From: Rhodeus uyekii
Taxonomy: Eukaryota > Chordata > Actinopteri > Cypriniformes > Acheilognathidae
DNA: 64,000 nucleotides
NCBI GenBank assembly: GCA_037043235.1
Contig: JAWRVZ010000049.1
Span: 2,288,501-2,352,500, forward strand
Direction: 5' to 3'
Shown here: in pieces, positions 11,795 to 23,384 of the stretch
Position numbering within the stretch: the first letter of the stretch is position 1
Layout: every line of letters starts with the position of its first letter
Made by a program: the position numbers and the translations under genes
The notes under the pieces: model-generated
Told to the model about the DNA's origin: nothing
The model's input: the letters and a program-made list of their open reading frames with translations, nothing else
Databases searched by the model: none

Positions 11795-14700
11795 CTGTGA
11801 ATCAGAAATGAAAAAGTCACAATTCAGCAAACAATGTTTATTTAACGAATGTTTTACAAGCAATCTGTTCCAGTCAAAATGTTCAGTATTTAAAAGATTA
11901 CTTTGATGTCCCTGAAATATTCATTCAACTCAAATTTTTGTTGAGTGTAATTAGAAAGTATGATACAAATTATAAACTGTGTTTATTTGTATTTAAAAAC
12001 TGCAAATACATTTTGTATATTTGAAACTTAAATAAATAATAATAATAAAAACACTGACGTAAAGTTATTAGAAATGACTGAACACAGTCACTGCTTTTAA
12101 ATAAAGAAACATACATCATATTCTCAATATTTGTTCTTCTCCTGGACTGAAGAACAGGCTCTGGTCTTGACCCACAAAACTCACACAACAGAAACACTTT
12201 CAATCCCAACAGATGATTAAACACTAACAAATCTCCACTATATCTCAGCAGAGGAGGATGAATCTCAACAAACTGCATTACCAGCTTCATGCATTACTGA
12301 CAAGCATAACAAATTATTCTACTTTATGATTCTTAAAACTAAAGCATCTGGTGTAACACATTGCCAATGCATGTTGTGTACCAAATAAAAAGATCATGGT
12401 TCCTAGCATGCAGAGCAGCTTGAAGTATTTCAGTATTGTTGAGATTCATATGCTGATTCTTGATATCTTTGTGTGATTGAATAATTCTGTGCTTTTTTTT
12501 AAATTATTTAAAAATAAAGATTGTTATAAGCATATCAATTTCTGCTAATTCTTGCCAGAGTTCTGTCAGTTCGGTCTTGTTTTCTAGTGTTTCCGGGACA
12601 GAGCTCTGATACTTCCCTATTGTCATGTCTTTGTGGGAGCATGTGGCTTCAAGTGTCTCAAGTCGCTCCCTCCCTTGTCTGTGTTGTGTCTTGTGTGCTG
12701 GTCCTGATGTCCGATCCCGAGACTTTGGTCTTGTTCTGTTTTGAGTCAGAATTCGTACATTCACGGCCTGTGTGTTTGTCCTTCTTGTGAGTGCACAAGA
12801 TGAGTGCTCTGTCATTTGAGTGGGTGTGGTTTCAAGATTTGCTCTCTCTTCTCTCTCCCTCTCTCTCTTGTGTATTGTTTAGGACACGGTTCATGTTTAC
12901 ATTGGCCGCAGCTTTCATGTGTTGTCTATTAACCCTGGCTGTCTTGTTCCCTCATTATAGTTTGATTTGTCCAAGCTGTTTCCCCTCATTAGCCCTTCCC
13001 TATTTATTCCCTTCGTGTTTGCTGTCCTGTGGTAGTGATATTTTGCTGTCCTGTTCAGTCGATGTCTAGGTTCTGTGGCCAAGTCAAGTTTAGTCTGTCG
13101 AGTCTCGTTTTTTTACCCCTCGGGTGGTTTTTGTTGTGTTTTTGTTTGGTTTCTTGATTTAATAAAATTCCTCATCCCCTGCTTCCATGAGTCCTTGCTC
13201 ATCCCTTCTACACACCTGACAATTCTAATGTTTCTTATGCATTTAACGTGTGGCCATGAAGAATAGATATTGTTCTTTCAACAACAAAAGCTGTTTTTAA
13301 AGTTGTGGTCACACACACAAAGAAAAAAAAAATCCTTCACAATAGGATCTTCAGACATAAGGATGTTGTTACTTTGACTAAAGTGACTGATCTCTTGGTC
13401 ACATTCCCAAGACAAAACTAAGTTAACTGAACATGTACCATCCTATTCACTGTAATATTTAGATGATATTGATACAAAATAAAGAGAAACACACACACAC
13501 ACACACAGAGTGAGAAACAGAGATAGAAAGACAGAAACACTGAGAGACAGAAACAGAGACACACACACGAGAGAGAGAAAGAGAGAGAGAGAATGATGCT
13601 CTGCGGTTTATATCATTGCTGTATTTTGTTTCAAAGACACTTACAGAACTGCTTCTTCTGCGCTTCCAGAAGCATTTTGCTGATGTAGTGCTGGCCTCCA
13701 TTCTGTATCACCATCTCCTCCATCTTCTGCATCAGTTCTCTGACCTGAGAATGATGATCCATGTCCTTGTTGTTGAATGAGTGAAATCTGCCACCAAAAC
13801 ATTCAGTTCTCAATTCGTGTAGATCTGGAGTGTCTCTGATATATTCATCTAATGATCTACCCCTCAGTTTATCGGTGTCAGTGAACAGAATGATGGTGTG
13901 ACGTAAAGCGTTTTCTCCCAAGTTCTTCTGAATCCATTTCACTGCTTTCTCTGAATCTGTGGATTTCACGTTCAGTTTGATAACCAGCAGAAACACATAA
14001 GGCCCAGGATCAGCCATAGTGAAGATTCTTTGTATTTCTTCCGGCACCTTTACAGATTCATCAATCAGTCCTGGAGTGTCAATTATTTTAATGTTCTTTC
14101 CGTCCACATGTGCTTCATGCATTTCACAGATTTTAGTAGAAGTTGATCTGCTCTCTCTGCCCACAATGGTGTTTCTTGTACTTGTCTTTCCTGATTTACT
14201 TTTACCGAGCAGCACAATCCTTGGTTTTCCAGACCCTGTTAATCACAATGTTGAATAAAAGTGATTCAAAAAAGATATATATTTATTGACTATCCAAAAT
14301 ATCAAAGTCCACTAAAGAAATGTAAATATATCAATTCAATAGACTGATGCAGGACCAATCAAGGGACAATGAGAAGAACCTCAATGCATCTTATTCTTGC
14401 TTTGTTGTTTATATCACAGAGATTTTGTTTTGTTTTAAAGGCACAGAAAAAAACACTTACAGAACTGATGTATGTGTAAGCTTCTTTGAGCTTCTTTGTA
14501 CATCTCATTAGTGTAGTGCTGTCCTCCATTAACTTCCACCATCCTCTCAATCGTGTTCAGTAGTTCAGTGACCTGAGAGCGGTTCTTCATATCCTCATTA
14601 TTAAATGTGACAACTCTGCCGCCACACTCATTAACAAGAGCCTGGATATCATTACTTTCTCTGATATATTCATCTAATGGTTTCCGCTTCAGTGTATCAG

Positions 14701-16700
14701 CGTGAGTGAACAGAACGATGGTGTAACGAGCAGCTTCTTCTCCAAAGTTCTTCTGAATCCATTTGACTGCGTTTTTCTCTTCTTCTGTGAATCTCCCCAC
14801 TTTAATAGTCAGCAGAAACACATGAGGACCAGGAACGGACAGATCAACACACTTCTCAATCTCAGTCTTCATGTTCTGTGTTGACATTCTTGTATCAAAC
14901 TGTCCTGGCGTGTCGATGATTGAGATGATCCTGTCATCAATCTTTATTTCTTGTCTCTTACAGGTTTTAGTAACTGACATCGGTGAAACATCCGTCTCAA
15001 AATATGATATCTCTTGACCCAGGATGGTGTTTCCTGTTGAACTCTTTCCTGATCCCGTTTTACCCAGAAGAACAATCCTGAATTCAGAAGAAGCTGATGC
15101 TGTAAATCACATTATAAAATCTGGAATTAAACATAGCATTTCAAGGTATTTAAAATAATACATACAATATTATCATTGTGAAAAGATTGAGACATGAATA
15201 TGTACTTGTACTCTTGTCTTGCGTCCTTTGCTGTGTCCCATGATCCTCTGAGTTGTGAGGAAAGCTGAACTCATTCTCTTGTACTTTACGTTTCCTCACA
15301 GGAGTCATTTGTCTTTCTAAAATCAAAGTGTACTTCAGCTGTGACAGTTAGATATTCCTTAGGAAGTTATAGATTTTTTTTTTCTGATCACACGTTTTAT
15401 AAACATATACAGCATTAAGGAAATCTAATTTTATATTTTATAATTTATAAACCTTCTCTACAATGTTAAATGAACACCCTTCATTGTTTATATGTGTCAA
15501 TAATACAGAGTTAAAATAACACTGAATCAGTGTTGAAGTTAATGAGATAATTAAGAGATTAATTAGGTGATGATTGTACATTAATGATGAACATCTGATG
15601 ATGATAACAAGAAGAATCACTGAAGAAAAGACAAATCCAGAAACTATAACTGACCTCCAGCCATTGCTAATTATTGCACTTATTATGAACCAGATTTAAT
15701 TTATTTCTGTCACACATCTACTGATGATTGAGGATTAAGACGTTACATGTTGATGATTTGATGTTTCATTTGAAGTTACTAATATGGGGATCCCTGTTTG
15801 CTTTATTTATAACTCTTCACCCTTGACTTTCTCTCTTCCAATATATGTTCATAAAGCACATTTGTAATGATGAGAAAATGTGAACTGTTTTATTAATGTT
15901 TATATTCTAAATCATTGAACTCATGCTTGATATAACATTCTAGCTCTCCGATTTCACAGCTTGAGATCCAACAACATCATGAACAATTTCAAAACTACAT
16001 TGTGCCTGAATCAACAGCAGAACGATTATGATGTCACAGTAACTTCCTGCTCTTGATATACTGTAATTTCATATCATATTGTCTTTAATCATGCTACTGT
16101 AATAGATTTATTCTTTAGTTTCTTAGGATATTGTTTTATATTCAAATTTCTAATCTAATTACGTCATGAATGTTAAGTAATTGATTTGGCTGTTTTTATG
16201 CCAGTGAAACATTTCTTAGCACTTCTCAATTATTTAAAATTCATAACTGTTGTAGCTAGAACTTTTTTTTTATAAATATATATACACATCACTAAATGAT
16301 GCAGAAACATCAATAATGGTGATGAGAGACAAACAAAAATGGTGAAACTCAAACGCAACAAAATACGAATTACAGTATGATGTTGTTTGTTTGTGTTTTT
16401 TGTGTGGCTTTATACAGTTCAGTTGACTAAAATTTCCATTAAACTAACACAGATTTACTTTAGATTTTACAGAACAAATTTACCATTTAAACAAGTGAAG
16501 TTTAATCAAAATTACTGTAATACAGTCATCAACCTTCATTAAAGTTAAATGACTGAATGGATCTTACCAGGTGAATCATTGTCATCTTTTGGAATGAGAG
16601 GTTCTGTGGAGATACAAATGCAATACAATAAAAATAAAGTTTAATATATCTGTCTAATCTGACATATATAGTTATAAATGTACTCACTTGTTTCACTCAT
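11001..16700 (-). CDS. gimap8: GIMAP8-like protein with three AIG1 GTPase domains (six exons, five carrying internal or terminal coding after the start exon)
   Basis: GIMAPs are AIG1/septin-like GTPases of immune cells that control lymphocyte survival and bind intracellular membranes; this follows from family knowledge. Exons on the minus strand: 16736-16688 (ATG at 16700), 16603-16568, 15316-15206, 15099-14461, 14235-13645, 11794-11001. Every intron is GT-AG and phase 1, and the coding total is 2184 nt (727 aa). The N-terminus reads MSETKPLIPKDDNDSP, then a short basic linker exon, then three AIG1 domains. P-loops are GKTGSGKSS, GKSKSGKTS and GKTGSGKTS; each domain has DTPG. The G4 positions read THAD, TDTD and TPAD. 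The C-terminus is a Gly/Ala-rich hydrophobic segment ending KKYKED. Human GIMAP8 also has three AIG1 domains (about 665 aa). Adjacent separate genes remain possible, but phases and lack of intervening stops favour one gene. Confidence 0.8.
12560..13225 (+). mobile_element. LTR-like interspersed repeat inside a GIMAP intron
   Basis: This T/G-rich, pyrimidine-heavy sequence lies in the last GIMAP8-like intron and shares several blocks with 42290-42662 in the opposite orientation (for example GTTCATGTTTACATTGGCC). It ends near CTACACACCTGACA, as many fish LTR-type repeats do. ORFs within it lack domains. Class uncertain. Confidence 0.4.
13483..13592. repeat. (CA)n and (GA)n microsatellites in an intron
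   Basis: A run of CA repeats (13489-13506) followed by GA-rich tracts up to 13592, close to the donor of the AIG1 domain 2 exon. Confidence 0.85.
13645..14235 (-). CDS. gimap8: GIMAP8-like gene, AIG1 domain 2 exon
   Basis: Begins SGKPRIVLLGKSKSGKTS after an AACAG acceptor, with DTPGLID and VKWIQKNLGENA. G4 is LFTDTD rather than the TxAD of the other two domains. It ends AQKKQF plus one base before GTAAGTG. The exon-end phase matches both neighbours. Confidence 0.85.
14461..15099 (-). CDS. gimap8: GIMAP8-like gene, AIG1 domain 1 exon
   Basis: Begins after a TTTACAG acceptor with SASSEFRIVLLG, has P-loop GKTGSGKSS, DTPGQFD, the conserved VKWIQKNFGEEA box and LFTHAD. It ends HIHQF plus one base before a GTAAGTG donor. 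It is open throughout; the ATG at 14980 is internal and not the start. Confidence 0.85.
15206..15316 (-). CDS. gimap8: Linker exon of the GIMAP8-like gene
   Basis: A 111-nt exon between a TTTTAG acceptor and a GTACAT donor, phase 1 on both sides. It is open through 37 codons (RQMTPVRKRKVQENEF...). It is polar and basic with no domain. It could be skipped in some transcripts without shifting the frame. Confidence 0.55.
15460..15660. repeat. GIMAP intron-associated repeat
   Basis: Matches the reverse complement of 35940-36110 (shared AATCACTGAAGAAAAGACAAA and ACTCTGAATCAGC-like blocks). It lies in an intron of the three-domain gene, so it may be ancestral intron sequence duplicated with the genes. 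Confidence 0.4.
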
Positions 16701-17660
16701 AATCTTTCTGTTTGGTTTTAACAACTCCTGAAGAAGCTGTGAATAAAAAAATGGTGTGTAATGGTGTATTTCTCTCGGGTTTGTGTGCGTTTCTATGGAC
16801 GAGAGGTTAACCGGGACCTGGGAGACGGCGAGGACAAAGCTCAATGCCACTGCTGTTTGCAGCCGCTCAGCTCCAGATGTTGAGCTTTGGTGGAGAGGTG
16901 TGTATCGCTCTTCTCTCTGTTCACCGGTACTTTCTCTTGTTTAAAATTTCTTCCTGCACGTGTATATTATGTTTGCTCAACTTTAACCCACAAATTATCA
17001 AAAATGAGTACGAAACAGATGTCGTTAGAAAGCTTCAGCACTTAAATCATTATTGCCATTTACATTTCCGACATCCTTTCTGCAGTGACGGCAACCAAAA
17101 CAAAACAACGGAATACACTTTGGGTGTCATTGTCTCACATTACCCCCAGATGAAACAGTCTCGTTGAAAAAAAAAAAAAAAAAAGCTCTGGGTTCTAATT
17201 GATTTAGCGTTCTAGTGAGTTAAAATGTTAAATCACTTTACTTTTCTTTTTTTTTTTTTTTTTTTGGGTGTAACTGTATTTTATTTTGATGGCATGTTTA
17301 AATACAATTAATCAAAATGATCTAAAATATAAACAGTCAACGTGATTGATTGATTGATTTTAGTGGGTCGCTGTGCAGGAAAATACGTCCCTCTCAAACC
17401 AATGTTTCATATTGGTTTATATAGGGAAAACTGACTCTATTTTGATAAACACAGATTAACAAATGGGATTTTGAAGAGGTTCATCATTTTTATTTTGTTT
17501 AATCAAAATGCAGCAACTGATTTTTATGAACCTTCACAGCACCTGGATTATATTATTTTTAATATGAATACAAATACAAAATGTTTTAGGAGACTGAACC
17601 CTTTTTTACTTTTATTTTTTTTGTAATGCACATATTGAGAAAGAATGAGAGTCAATAAGA
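16604..17660. other. 5' introns of the GIMAP8-like gene
   Basis: Contains the start exon (16736-16688). The rest has homopolymer A and T runs (17167-17184, 17250-17265). No other feature is recognised. Confidence 0.5.
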
Positions 17661-17668
17661 AAACTTAC

Positions 17669-17755
17669 TTGATGCTGGCTGATTTAATGGCTTGTAACCT
17701 CAGATGTGTCCGATCACGATCTGCAGCTCACAGATGAAGAGACTGAAATATATAC
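17669..17755 (-). promoter_or_regulatory. TATA promoter and noncoding first exon of the GIMAP8-like gene
   Basis: On the minus strand TATATATTT (about 17755-17747) precedes an exon that would start near 17720 and ends ATCAA at 17669, followed by GTAAGT. It would splice to the acceptor at 16738-16737 in front of the ATG exon. The block is duplicated at 316-402, supporting a conserved function. The transcription start is inferred from TATA spacing. Confidence 0.55.
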
Positions 17756-18607
17756 GTATCAAATCAAAGCTCCTCCTACTCGTTTCTCAAAGACACACAG
17801 CTTCACTCACACTGATGGTAAGTGGTCTTGTAAGACAGGTTCATGTACACAGAGGAACATATGTTTTTTTTTTTGTTTTTTTTAAAGTAACTTGCTGACA
17901 GTTAATTTAAAGAATTTAAATAAAAAAATATTTATCAGTTTAAACAATAACTTTCAAACAATAACTTTCAAACTTCCTTTCAAACAACAAACAAACTATT
18001 GTCTAAACAAATTGCCAACTAACAGCATTTCCTTCTCAATAAGTTTACCCTGCAGGCATATTTTGTTTGAAAATGCAAATCGGATTGATGTTTGTTGAAT
18101 GTCAAGCTCCAGTAATATCAATATCAGCAATATCAAGAAGACATTGCTAAGATATCAAACATTGGCTGAAAATGAAAAGGTTGACATTTTAATGCAACTT
18201 TGGGAATGACATAACATTTTAGTGGGAATAAATGCAAAGAGGTGATATCCAAGGTAGTATAACGTGCAAAACATTTGGCATTAATGGAAATAAGTTGAAG
18301 ATCATTACAACTGAGTTCAGCCACAATCTAAGATAAAATCAACTGAAGACATTAATAGTCTCCAGATCTCAGCAGAGGATTCAACAACTCCACAAACAGC
18401 TTCACATATTAATAACCAGTGACACTTTATTCCTGACACACGTCTGAAGAATATATTATTGAGAAACAACAGTGCTGTAGATGATCATGATTTATTGAAC
18501 ATGTTTGGACACCATTATTATTATCAGAGTTTAATTTAGTTTGACCCTTAAACTTTTGGAAATAACAAATGAACCAAAAAGTGATCAGATGGTGTTGGTT
18601 CTTGTTG
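17756..18607. repeat. Upstream flank: second copy of the promoter block and a GIMAP-locus repeat
   Basis: 17756-18240 continues the duplication shared with 290-830. Then 18300-18480 carries the dispersed GIMAP-locus repeat (CTCCAGATCTCAGCAGAGG block), also seen at 40335 and inverted at 35850 and 48200. No gene. Confidence 0.45.
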
Positions 18608-19146
18608 ATGCAATAAGGTTTATTTATATAGCACGTTTCCAGAGCTCAAGGATGCTTTACAATAGACAATTAACAGGGAAGCGATAATACAAGTAGACTA
18701 ATAGAAACAATAGTTGAAGTATGCCGAAAAATAAAAAAAAACTAAATTCCAAACAGGACTTAAGAGAGATAATATTCAGAGAAATATTAGTAGTAATACA
18801 GAGTACTCAATTAATCAAATCAGGGGTATAACAATCAGAAAAAAGGTGAGTTTTGAGTAATGATTTAAATTCAGCAATATTATTGACATAACAAAGTGAG
18901 CGTGGAAGAGAATTCCTGAGTTTGCGAGCAATAACACTGAATGATCTGCCCCACACAGAAGAGAGGCGATGCCGAGGGACAACGAGTTGGACAGTGTCAG
19001 ATGAAAGTAGTGAGTGAGTCGGAGTGTAGGGGGCTAAATTTGCAACAGTATTGGATGTTTTGATATGAGAACCATCCATTTCACTGGTGAGATTTGTAGA
19101 AATATGGCTAGTACGTGAGGGAGTTCCAATGAAAATAATCTCAGTT
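18608..19146 (-). mobile_element. LINE 3' part (left of the inserted DIRS element)
   Basis: Minus strand. The open frame 19079-18807 reads RSFSVIARKLRNSLPRS and EFKSLLKTHLF, the usual C-terminal end of fish non-LTR reverse transcriptases. Just upstream TEIIFIGTPS matches the post-RT region of the same class. The 3' tail (TTTATTTATATAGCAC on the plus strand near 18612) follows. The element resumes beyond the DIRS insertion at 23603. It is broken and truncated; the clade (L2, Rex1 or other) is uncertain. Confidence 0.6.
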
Positions 19147-19345
19147 AACTTTCAGGGAACTCGAGCTGCGTCAAGCGCTAGGGGAAATAGCCTGACGTCA
19201 GTCACATGAGGATCTGTGCAACCAATGAGAAACGAACGCGTGTGAATAAGTCTCCGCCGGTGCTTGCCGGTGACGTCATGAGGAAGAGCATAAAGCGCGT
19301 CCAAAACCCGGAAGCGACAGCTCTGAGTGTCTTCAGCGTGCTGTG
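19147..19345 (+). repeat. DIRS left inverted terminal repeat
   Basis: Pairs with 23385-23602 inverted, sharing AAGCGCTAGGGGAAATAGCC and GGTGACGTCATGAG. A TATA-like CATAAAGCGCG lies near its inner end. The CRE-like TGACGTCA motif occurs twice and may drive transcription. Confidence 0.8.
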
Positions 19346-19409
19346 TCTGTGTGAGAGTGATTTAGAAACGAATCTAGTTTAAAAATCAGGGAATTGTGTG
19401 TGTGAAAGT

Positions 19410-20705
19410 ATGGCTGATGAGCAGACATTTAAACCTTGTGTTTTTCCCTGTCCGCGTTTTATAACGGACAGGGATACACATGTAATGTGCATTGTCTGCC
19501 TGGGGGCGGAGAACGCCGGCTGTAAGGACTGTGAGAGGTTCTCATTGCGTACACTCCGCTCCCGCCTGGCGGTCTGTAACGAGGCCGCTCAGCCTAGTGT
19601 TCCCCAAGGTTCGGGACCTACAGCAGCCGAGGCTTTGTGGCGCTCTCAGTCATGGGGATCACAAATGGATCTCGCTGAGGGAGCTGGGATGGGTCCTTCC
19701 TTATCTCAGCCCTCGCGAGATGAGGCGGGTCCCAGTCATGAGCGTGCTGTGGGCACGGTTTCCCCAAAAGACGATCGTGCTGGGGCTCCGGCACTGACTT
19801 TATCCAGTTCTGATGAGATGGATTTAGCTAGTGTCGACCCGGTCGGGGAGGATTCGCCACCCTCCTCGCCGGCGTTTGAGGAGTTAGTTGAGGTTGTGGC
19901 TCGAGCGGTCTCGCGTCTGGGTATTGATTGGCCGGCAGAGACCAGGAACACTCGTCCTAGAAGGAGTATATTGGACGAGCGCTACCATCCTGTTCGCGTC
20001 ACTCCCCCGCGCCGGGCTACGCCTTTCCTTCCTGATCTCCATGCTGAGGTATCAAGATCATGGAGAAGGCCAGCCTCCGAAAGAGTGCATACACCGCATA
20101 GTGCTATGTATACGACTCTCGTCGGGGCTCAGCCCTATGGTTATGGAGGGATGCAGAAAGTGGACGAAGCTCTTGCTGGATACCTCGTTCCACAGTCTGC
20201 ATCCTCTATCAAAGCTCTGGCGCTCCCCACCAAACCGATGCGCGTCACGTCGTCTTTGGTGGGGAAAGCTTACTCTGCTTCCAGCCAGGCTGCTGCGTGC
20301 CTTCATACTATGGCACTGATGCAGGCCTATCAAGCAGAGTTGCTAGGGGACCTCAAGGAGGATGGTGGTATCGGTCCGGAGGCAGTGGCAGAGCTGCGCC
20401 GGACCGTGGATTTGTCTCTTCAGGCCACTAGGGAGATGGCCTACTCTGTCGGCCGCTCCATGGCAGCCCTGGTGGCCACGGAGAGACATTTATGGCTCAA
20501 TCTATCGGCCATGAAAGACAAGGATAAATTTGTTCTACTGGATGCCGTAAAAAGTGTCGTCGACAAGTTCCAGGAGGCTGCACGACAGCAGGAGGCGTTC
20601 AGTAAGGTCCTTCCCCGCCGCCCTCCACGTGAGACCGCCGGTCTCAAAGCTCCTCATACAGGGCCGCTCAAAAAGAGAGTGTCGCTACCCGACTTCCTCC
20701 GGTGA
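19410..20705 (+). CDS. DIRS gag-like ORF1
   Basis: 431 codons from ATG at 19410 (the frame is open further upstream, but this is the first ATG and matches the MAN/MAD start of the copy at 63859). The N-terminus has a Cys/His cluster, HVMCIVCLGAENAGCKDC, likely zinc-binding. The middle is acidic and serine-rich. The C-terminal half (SSLVGKAYSASSQAAACLHT and LRRTVDLSLQATREMAYS) is the conserved DIRS gag core. Judged to be the structural protein of the retrotransposon from its position before RT. It is intact here, unlike the other copies in the window. Confidence 0.7.
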   Translation: MADEQTFKPCVFPCPRFITDRDTHVMCIVCLGAENAGCKDCERFSLRTLRSRLAVCNEAAQPSVPQGSGPTAAEALWRSQSWGSQMDLAEGAGMGPSLSQPSRDEAGPSHERAVGTVSPKDDRAGAPALTLSSSDEMDLASVDPVGEDSPPSSPAFEELVEVVARAVSRLGIDWPAETRNTRPRRSILDERYHPVRVTPPRRATPFLPDLHAEVSRSWRRPASERVHTPHSAMYTTLVGAQPYGYGGMQKVDEALAGYLVPQSASSIKALALPTKPMRVTSSLVGKAYSASSQAAACLHTMALMQAYQAELLGDLKEDGGIGPEAVAELRRTVDLSLQATREMAYSVGRSMAALVATERHLWLNLSAMKDKDKFVLLDAVKSVVDKFQEAARQQEAFSKVLPRRPPRETAGLKAPHTGPLKKRVSLPDFLR

Positions 20706-22575
20706 ACCCTGGAAGGTGATTTGAGGGTCGTCCTTAACGCTAAGAAGGCTAAGACAAAGCGGTCCTGACACCAAGCCACAACAAGGTGGTGCCTCCCGTG
20801 TGCAGCTCCAGAGGGAGCCCGCCACGGGAGAACCACCCCCTCTAAGGAGGGTCCTAGACCATTCCACCCGAGTATCCGGAAGCCCCGGCTCAGTGGTGAA
20901 TATGTTCACAGTACCAGAGGCCAGCCCCGGGAGGCTGGTTCCCTTAGTAGAGTTCCAGGTGCGTGGTCACGTCTACCGGGTATCTCTCAGTGGGTCCTGC
21001 GCACGGTAACATGCGGGTACGCCATCCAGTTTGGGGTTTCTCCACCCCGGTTTTTCAGGGGTCCTACAGTCTCTGGTAGGCCCCCAGCAGGCTCTGGTTA
21101 CGGAGCAAGAAGTAGACACTCTGCTGGCGAAAGGGGCCATCGAGTATGTACCCCTCACAAACAGCAAGTCCGGGTTCTACAGCCGGTACTTCATAGTTCC
21201 AAGGGTTGTGGCCCATTCTGGATTTGCGTCTCTTAAATCGCACAGTTATGCGTCTAAAATTCAAAATGCTGACGCTCAAGCAGATCATTGTACAGATCAG
21301 GTCCTAGGACTGGTTCGGCACGGTCGACCTCAGAGACGCATATTCTCATGTCACAATCCTTCCGCAGCAGGAAGTTCCTGAGGTTCGCCTTCGGGGGGGA
21401 AGGCGTACCAGTATCGGGTGCTTCCTTTCGGTCTGGCGCTCTCGCCCCGCACGTTCACTAAGGTAGTGGATGCTGCTCTAGCTCCACTGCATTTGCAAGG
21501 CATTTGTGTGCCCGCACATGAAGGAGCTGGGGTTAAGGCTGAACACCAAGAAGAGTGTACTTTCTCTAATGACTTGGTGGTCATTTGGGACTCAGTGGCC
21601 ATGTCTGCTCGGCTCTCCCCCAAGCGCATCCAGGCCGTTCGTTCAGCCATCAAGAGCATCAAGCTGGGCCAGCCACTCACGGTGAAACACTTTCAGAGAG
21701 TGTTAGGGCTCATGGCAGCGGCATCCAACATTATCCCACTGGGCCTGCTGTACATGAAACCCCTGCAGTGGTGGCTAAAAGACCAGGGGTTTTCCCCGAA
21801 GGGTAACCCGCTTCGCACAATCAAGGTCACGGGGCGATGCCCACGCACCCTGAGTATGTGGAAGAACTCTTGGTTCTCGTCTCAAGGCGACGAGTGACAC
21901 TCTTAAAGCTGAACACCAAGAAGAGTGTACTTTCTCCCATGCAGAGAACCTCTTTCTTGGGGGTCATTTGGGACTCAGTGGCCATGTCTGCTCGGCTCTT
22001 CCCCGAGCACATCCAGGCCTTTCGTTCAGCCGTCAAGAGCATCAAGCTGGGCTAGCCACTCACGGTGAAACACTTTCAGAGAGTGTTAGGGCTCATGGCA
22101 GCGGCATCCAGCATTATTCCACTGGGCTGGCTGTACATGAGACCCCTGCAGTGGTGGCTAAAAACCAAGGGGTTTCTCCCCGAGGGGAAACCCACTTCGC
22201 ACAATCAAGGTCACGGGGCGATGCCTACGCACCCTGAGTATGTGGAAGAACTCTTGGTTCCTTTCTTATATGGAGCAGATTTGCGACTGATATGGCAAGG
22301 CACAGGTTGACCCCCCAGGTGAACCCAGTAACCTGTCAAGTTGGCAAAGTGCTGGAGTTCCTGCAAAAAAGATTTGAGGCAGGGCTGTCCCCCCTCTACC
22401 TTGAAGGTTTATGTGGCTGCCATAGCGGCTTGCCATGTACCTTTGGGTGGGATGCCCTTGGGCAGGGACCCCCTAGTCATTCATTTCCTCAGTGGCACAT
22501 GAAGGCTGAGACCTGCGGCACAGACTAGGGTGCCTGCCTGGGACTGGTCTGTGGTACTCCAAGACCTGTCCCAGG
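20706..22575 (+). pseudogene. DIRS reverse transcriptase region, broken
   Basis: RT pieces appear in several frames: TEQEVDTLLAKGAIEYVPL (21100s), then YRVLPFGLALSPRTFTK, then KRIQAVRSAIKSIKLGQP and HFQRVLGLMAAASNI. The part with the catalytic YIDD, present in the copy at 58669-58680, is deleted here between GICV and the KAEHQEE stretch. The RNase H part is also missing near 22265. A tandem duplication (21530-21890 and 21900-22270) disrupts the region further. Confidence 0.7.
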
Positions 22576-22581
22576 CACCCT

Positions 22582-23203
22582 TTGAACCTTAGAGGATCTC
22601 CCTATCAAGCTCCTCTCTCTCTTAAGACCCTTCCTTTGCTGGCTATTGCCTCGCTTAAGAGGGTCGGGGATCTTCAGGCCCTCTCGGTGGCTCCCTCATG
22701 CCTCGAGTTTGAGCCCGGAATGGCGAAAGCCTTTCTCCACCCGAGGCCAGGCTATGTCCCCAAGGTTCCCACCAATGTGGCTCGGTCGATCACGCTGCAG
22801 GCCTTCTGCCCTCCCCCATTTGACGATCATGAGCAGGAGCACAAGAACAAGGTCTGTCCAGTGCGAGCACTGGACGCTTACGTCTCAAGACTGCCACTTG
22901 GCGTAGGTCGGACCAAATGTTCGTTTGCTTTGGGACCCCTAAGGGGGCTCCAGCTTCCAAGCAACCCTAAGCAGGTGGATAGTCGAGGCTATCTGTCTAG
23001 CTTATGAGTCGGCTGGACATGCTTCTCCTTTGAGGGTCTGGGCCCACTCCACTCGGAGCATGGCGGCATCCAAGGCTCTCCTCTCTGGAGTTTCCTTGTC
23101 GGATGTCTGTGCTGCGGCTGGCTGGTCCTCGCCGCACACATTCATGAGGTTTTACCAACTGGACCTCGATTCCGCCCCAGGAACCAGGGTGCTCTCTCAG
23201 TGA
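22582..23203 (+). pseudogene. DIRS tyrosine recombinase, frameshifted
   Basis: The first block, LPLLAIASLKRVGDLQALSV, carries the first Arg of the R-H-R-Y set. After a frame change near 23000 the C-terminal block gives HSTRSMAASKALLSG, then VCAAAGWSS and MRFYQLDL (second Arg and Tyr). It therefore carries all expected motifs but in two frames. In this family the recombinase replaces an integrase. Confidence 0.7.
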
Positions 23204-23255
23204 GTTGGGACACACCCGGATGCCGGCGTCGCTGAAGTGGCGTTGGTATAGCGTT

Positions 23256-23350
23256 CCCCTAGCGCTTGACGCAGCTCGAGTTCCCTGAAAGGGAACGTCT
23301 CGGGTTACGAATGTAACCCTGGTTCCCTGAGGGGAACGAGACGCTGCGTC
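23256..23350 (+). repeat. DIRS internal complementary region
   Basis: 23256-23291 is the exact complement of the left end (19149-19184). After a 2-base spacer, 23294-23350 is the complement of the right end (23546-23602) with one mismatch. It spells the joined ends of a circular intermediate. Confidence 0.85.
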
Positions 23351-23384
23351 TTTGCCTCAGCTCCTTGCGCCTCCGGGCCCGCTT

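Noticed and set aside
12504..13266. Cluster of ORFs on both strands (up to 103 codons)
   Set aside because: They lie in an LTR-like repeat inside a GIMAP intron and have no conserved domain.
14019..14258. Plus-strand ORFs antisense to the AIG1 exons (also 11412-11811, 34481-34690, 34911-35171, 37141-37401)
   Set aside because: Shadow frames of well-supported minus-strand GTPase exons.
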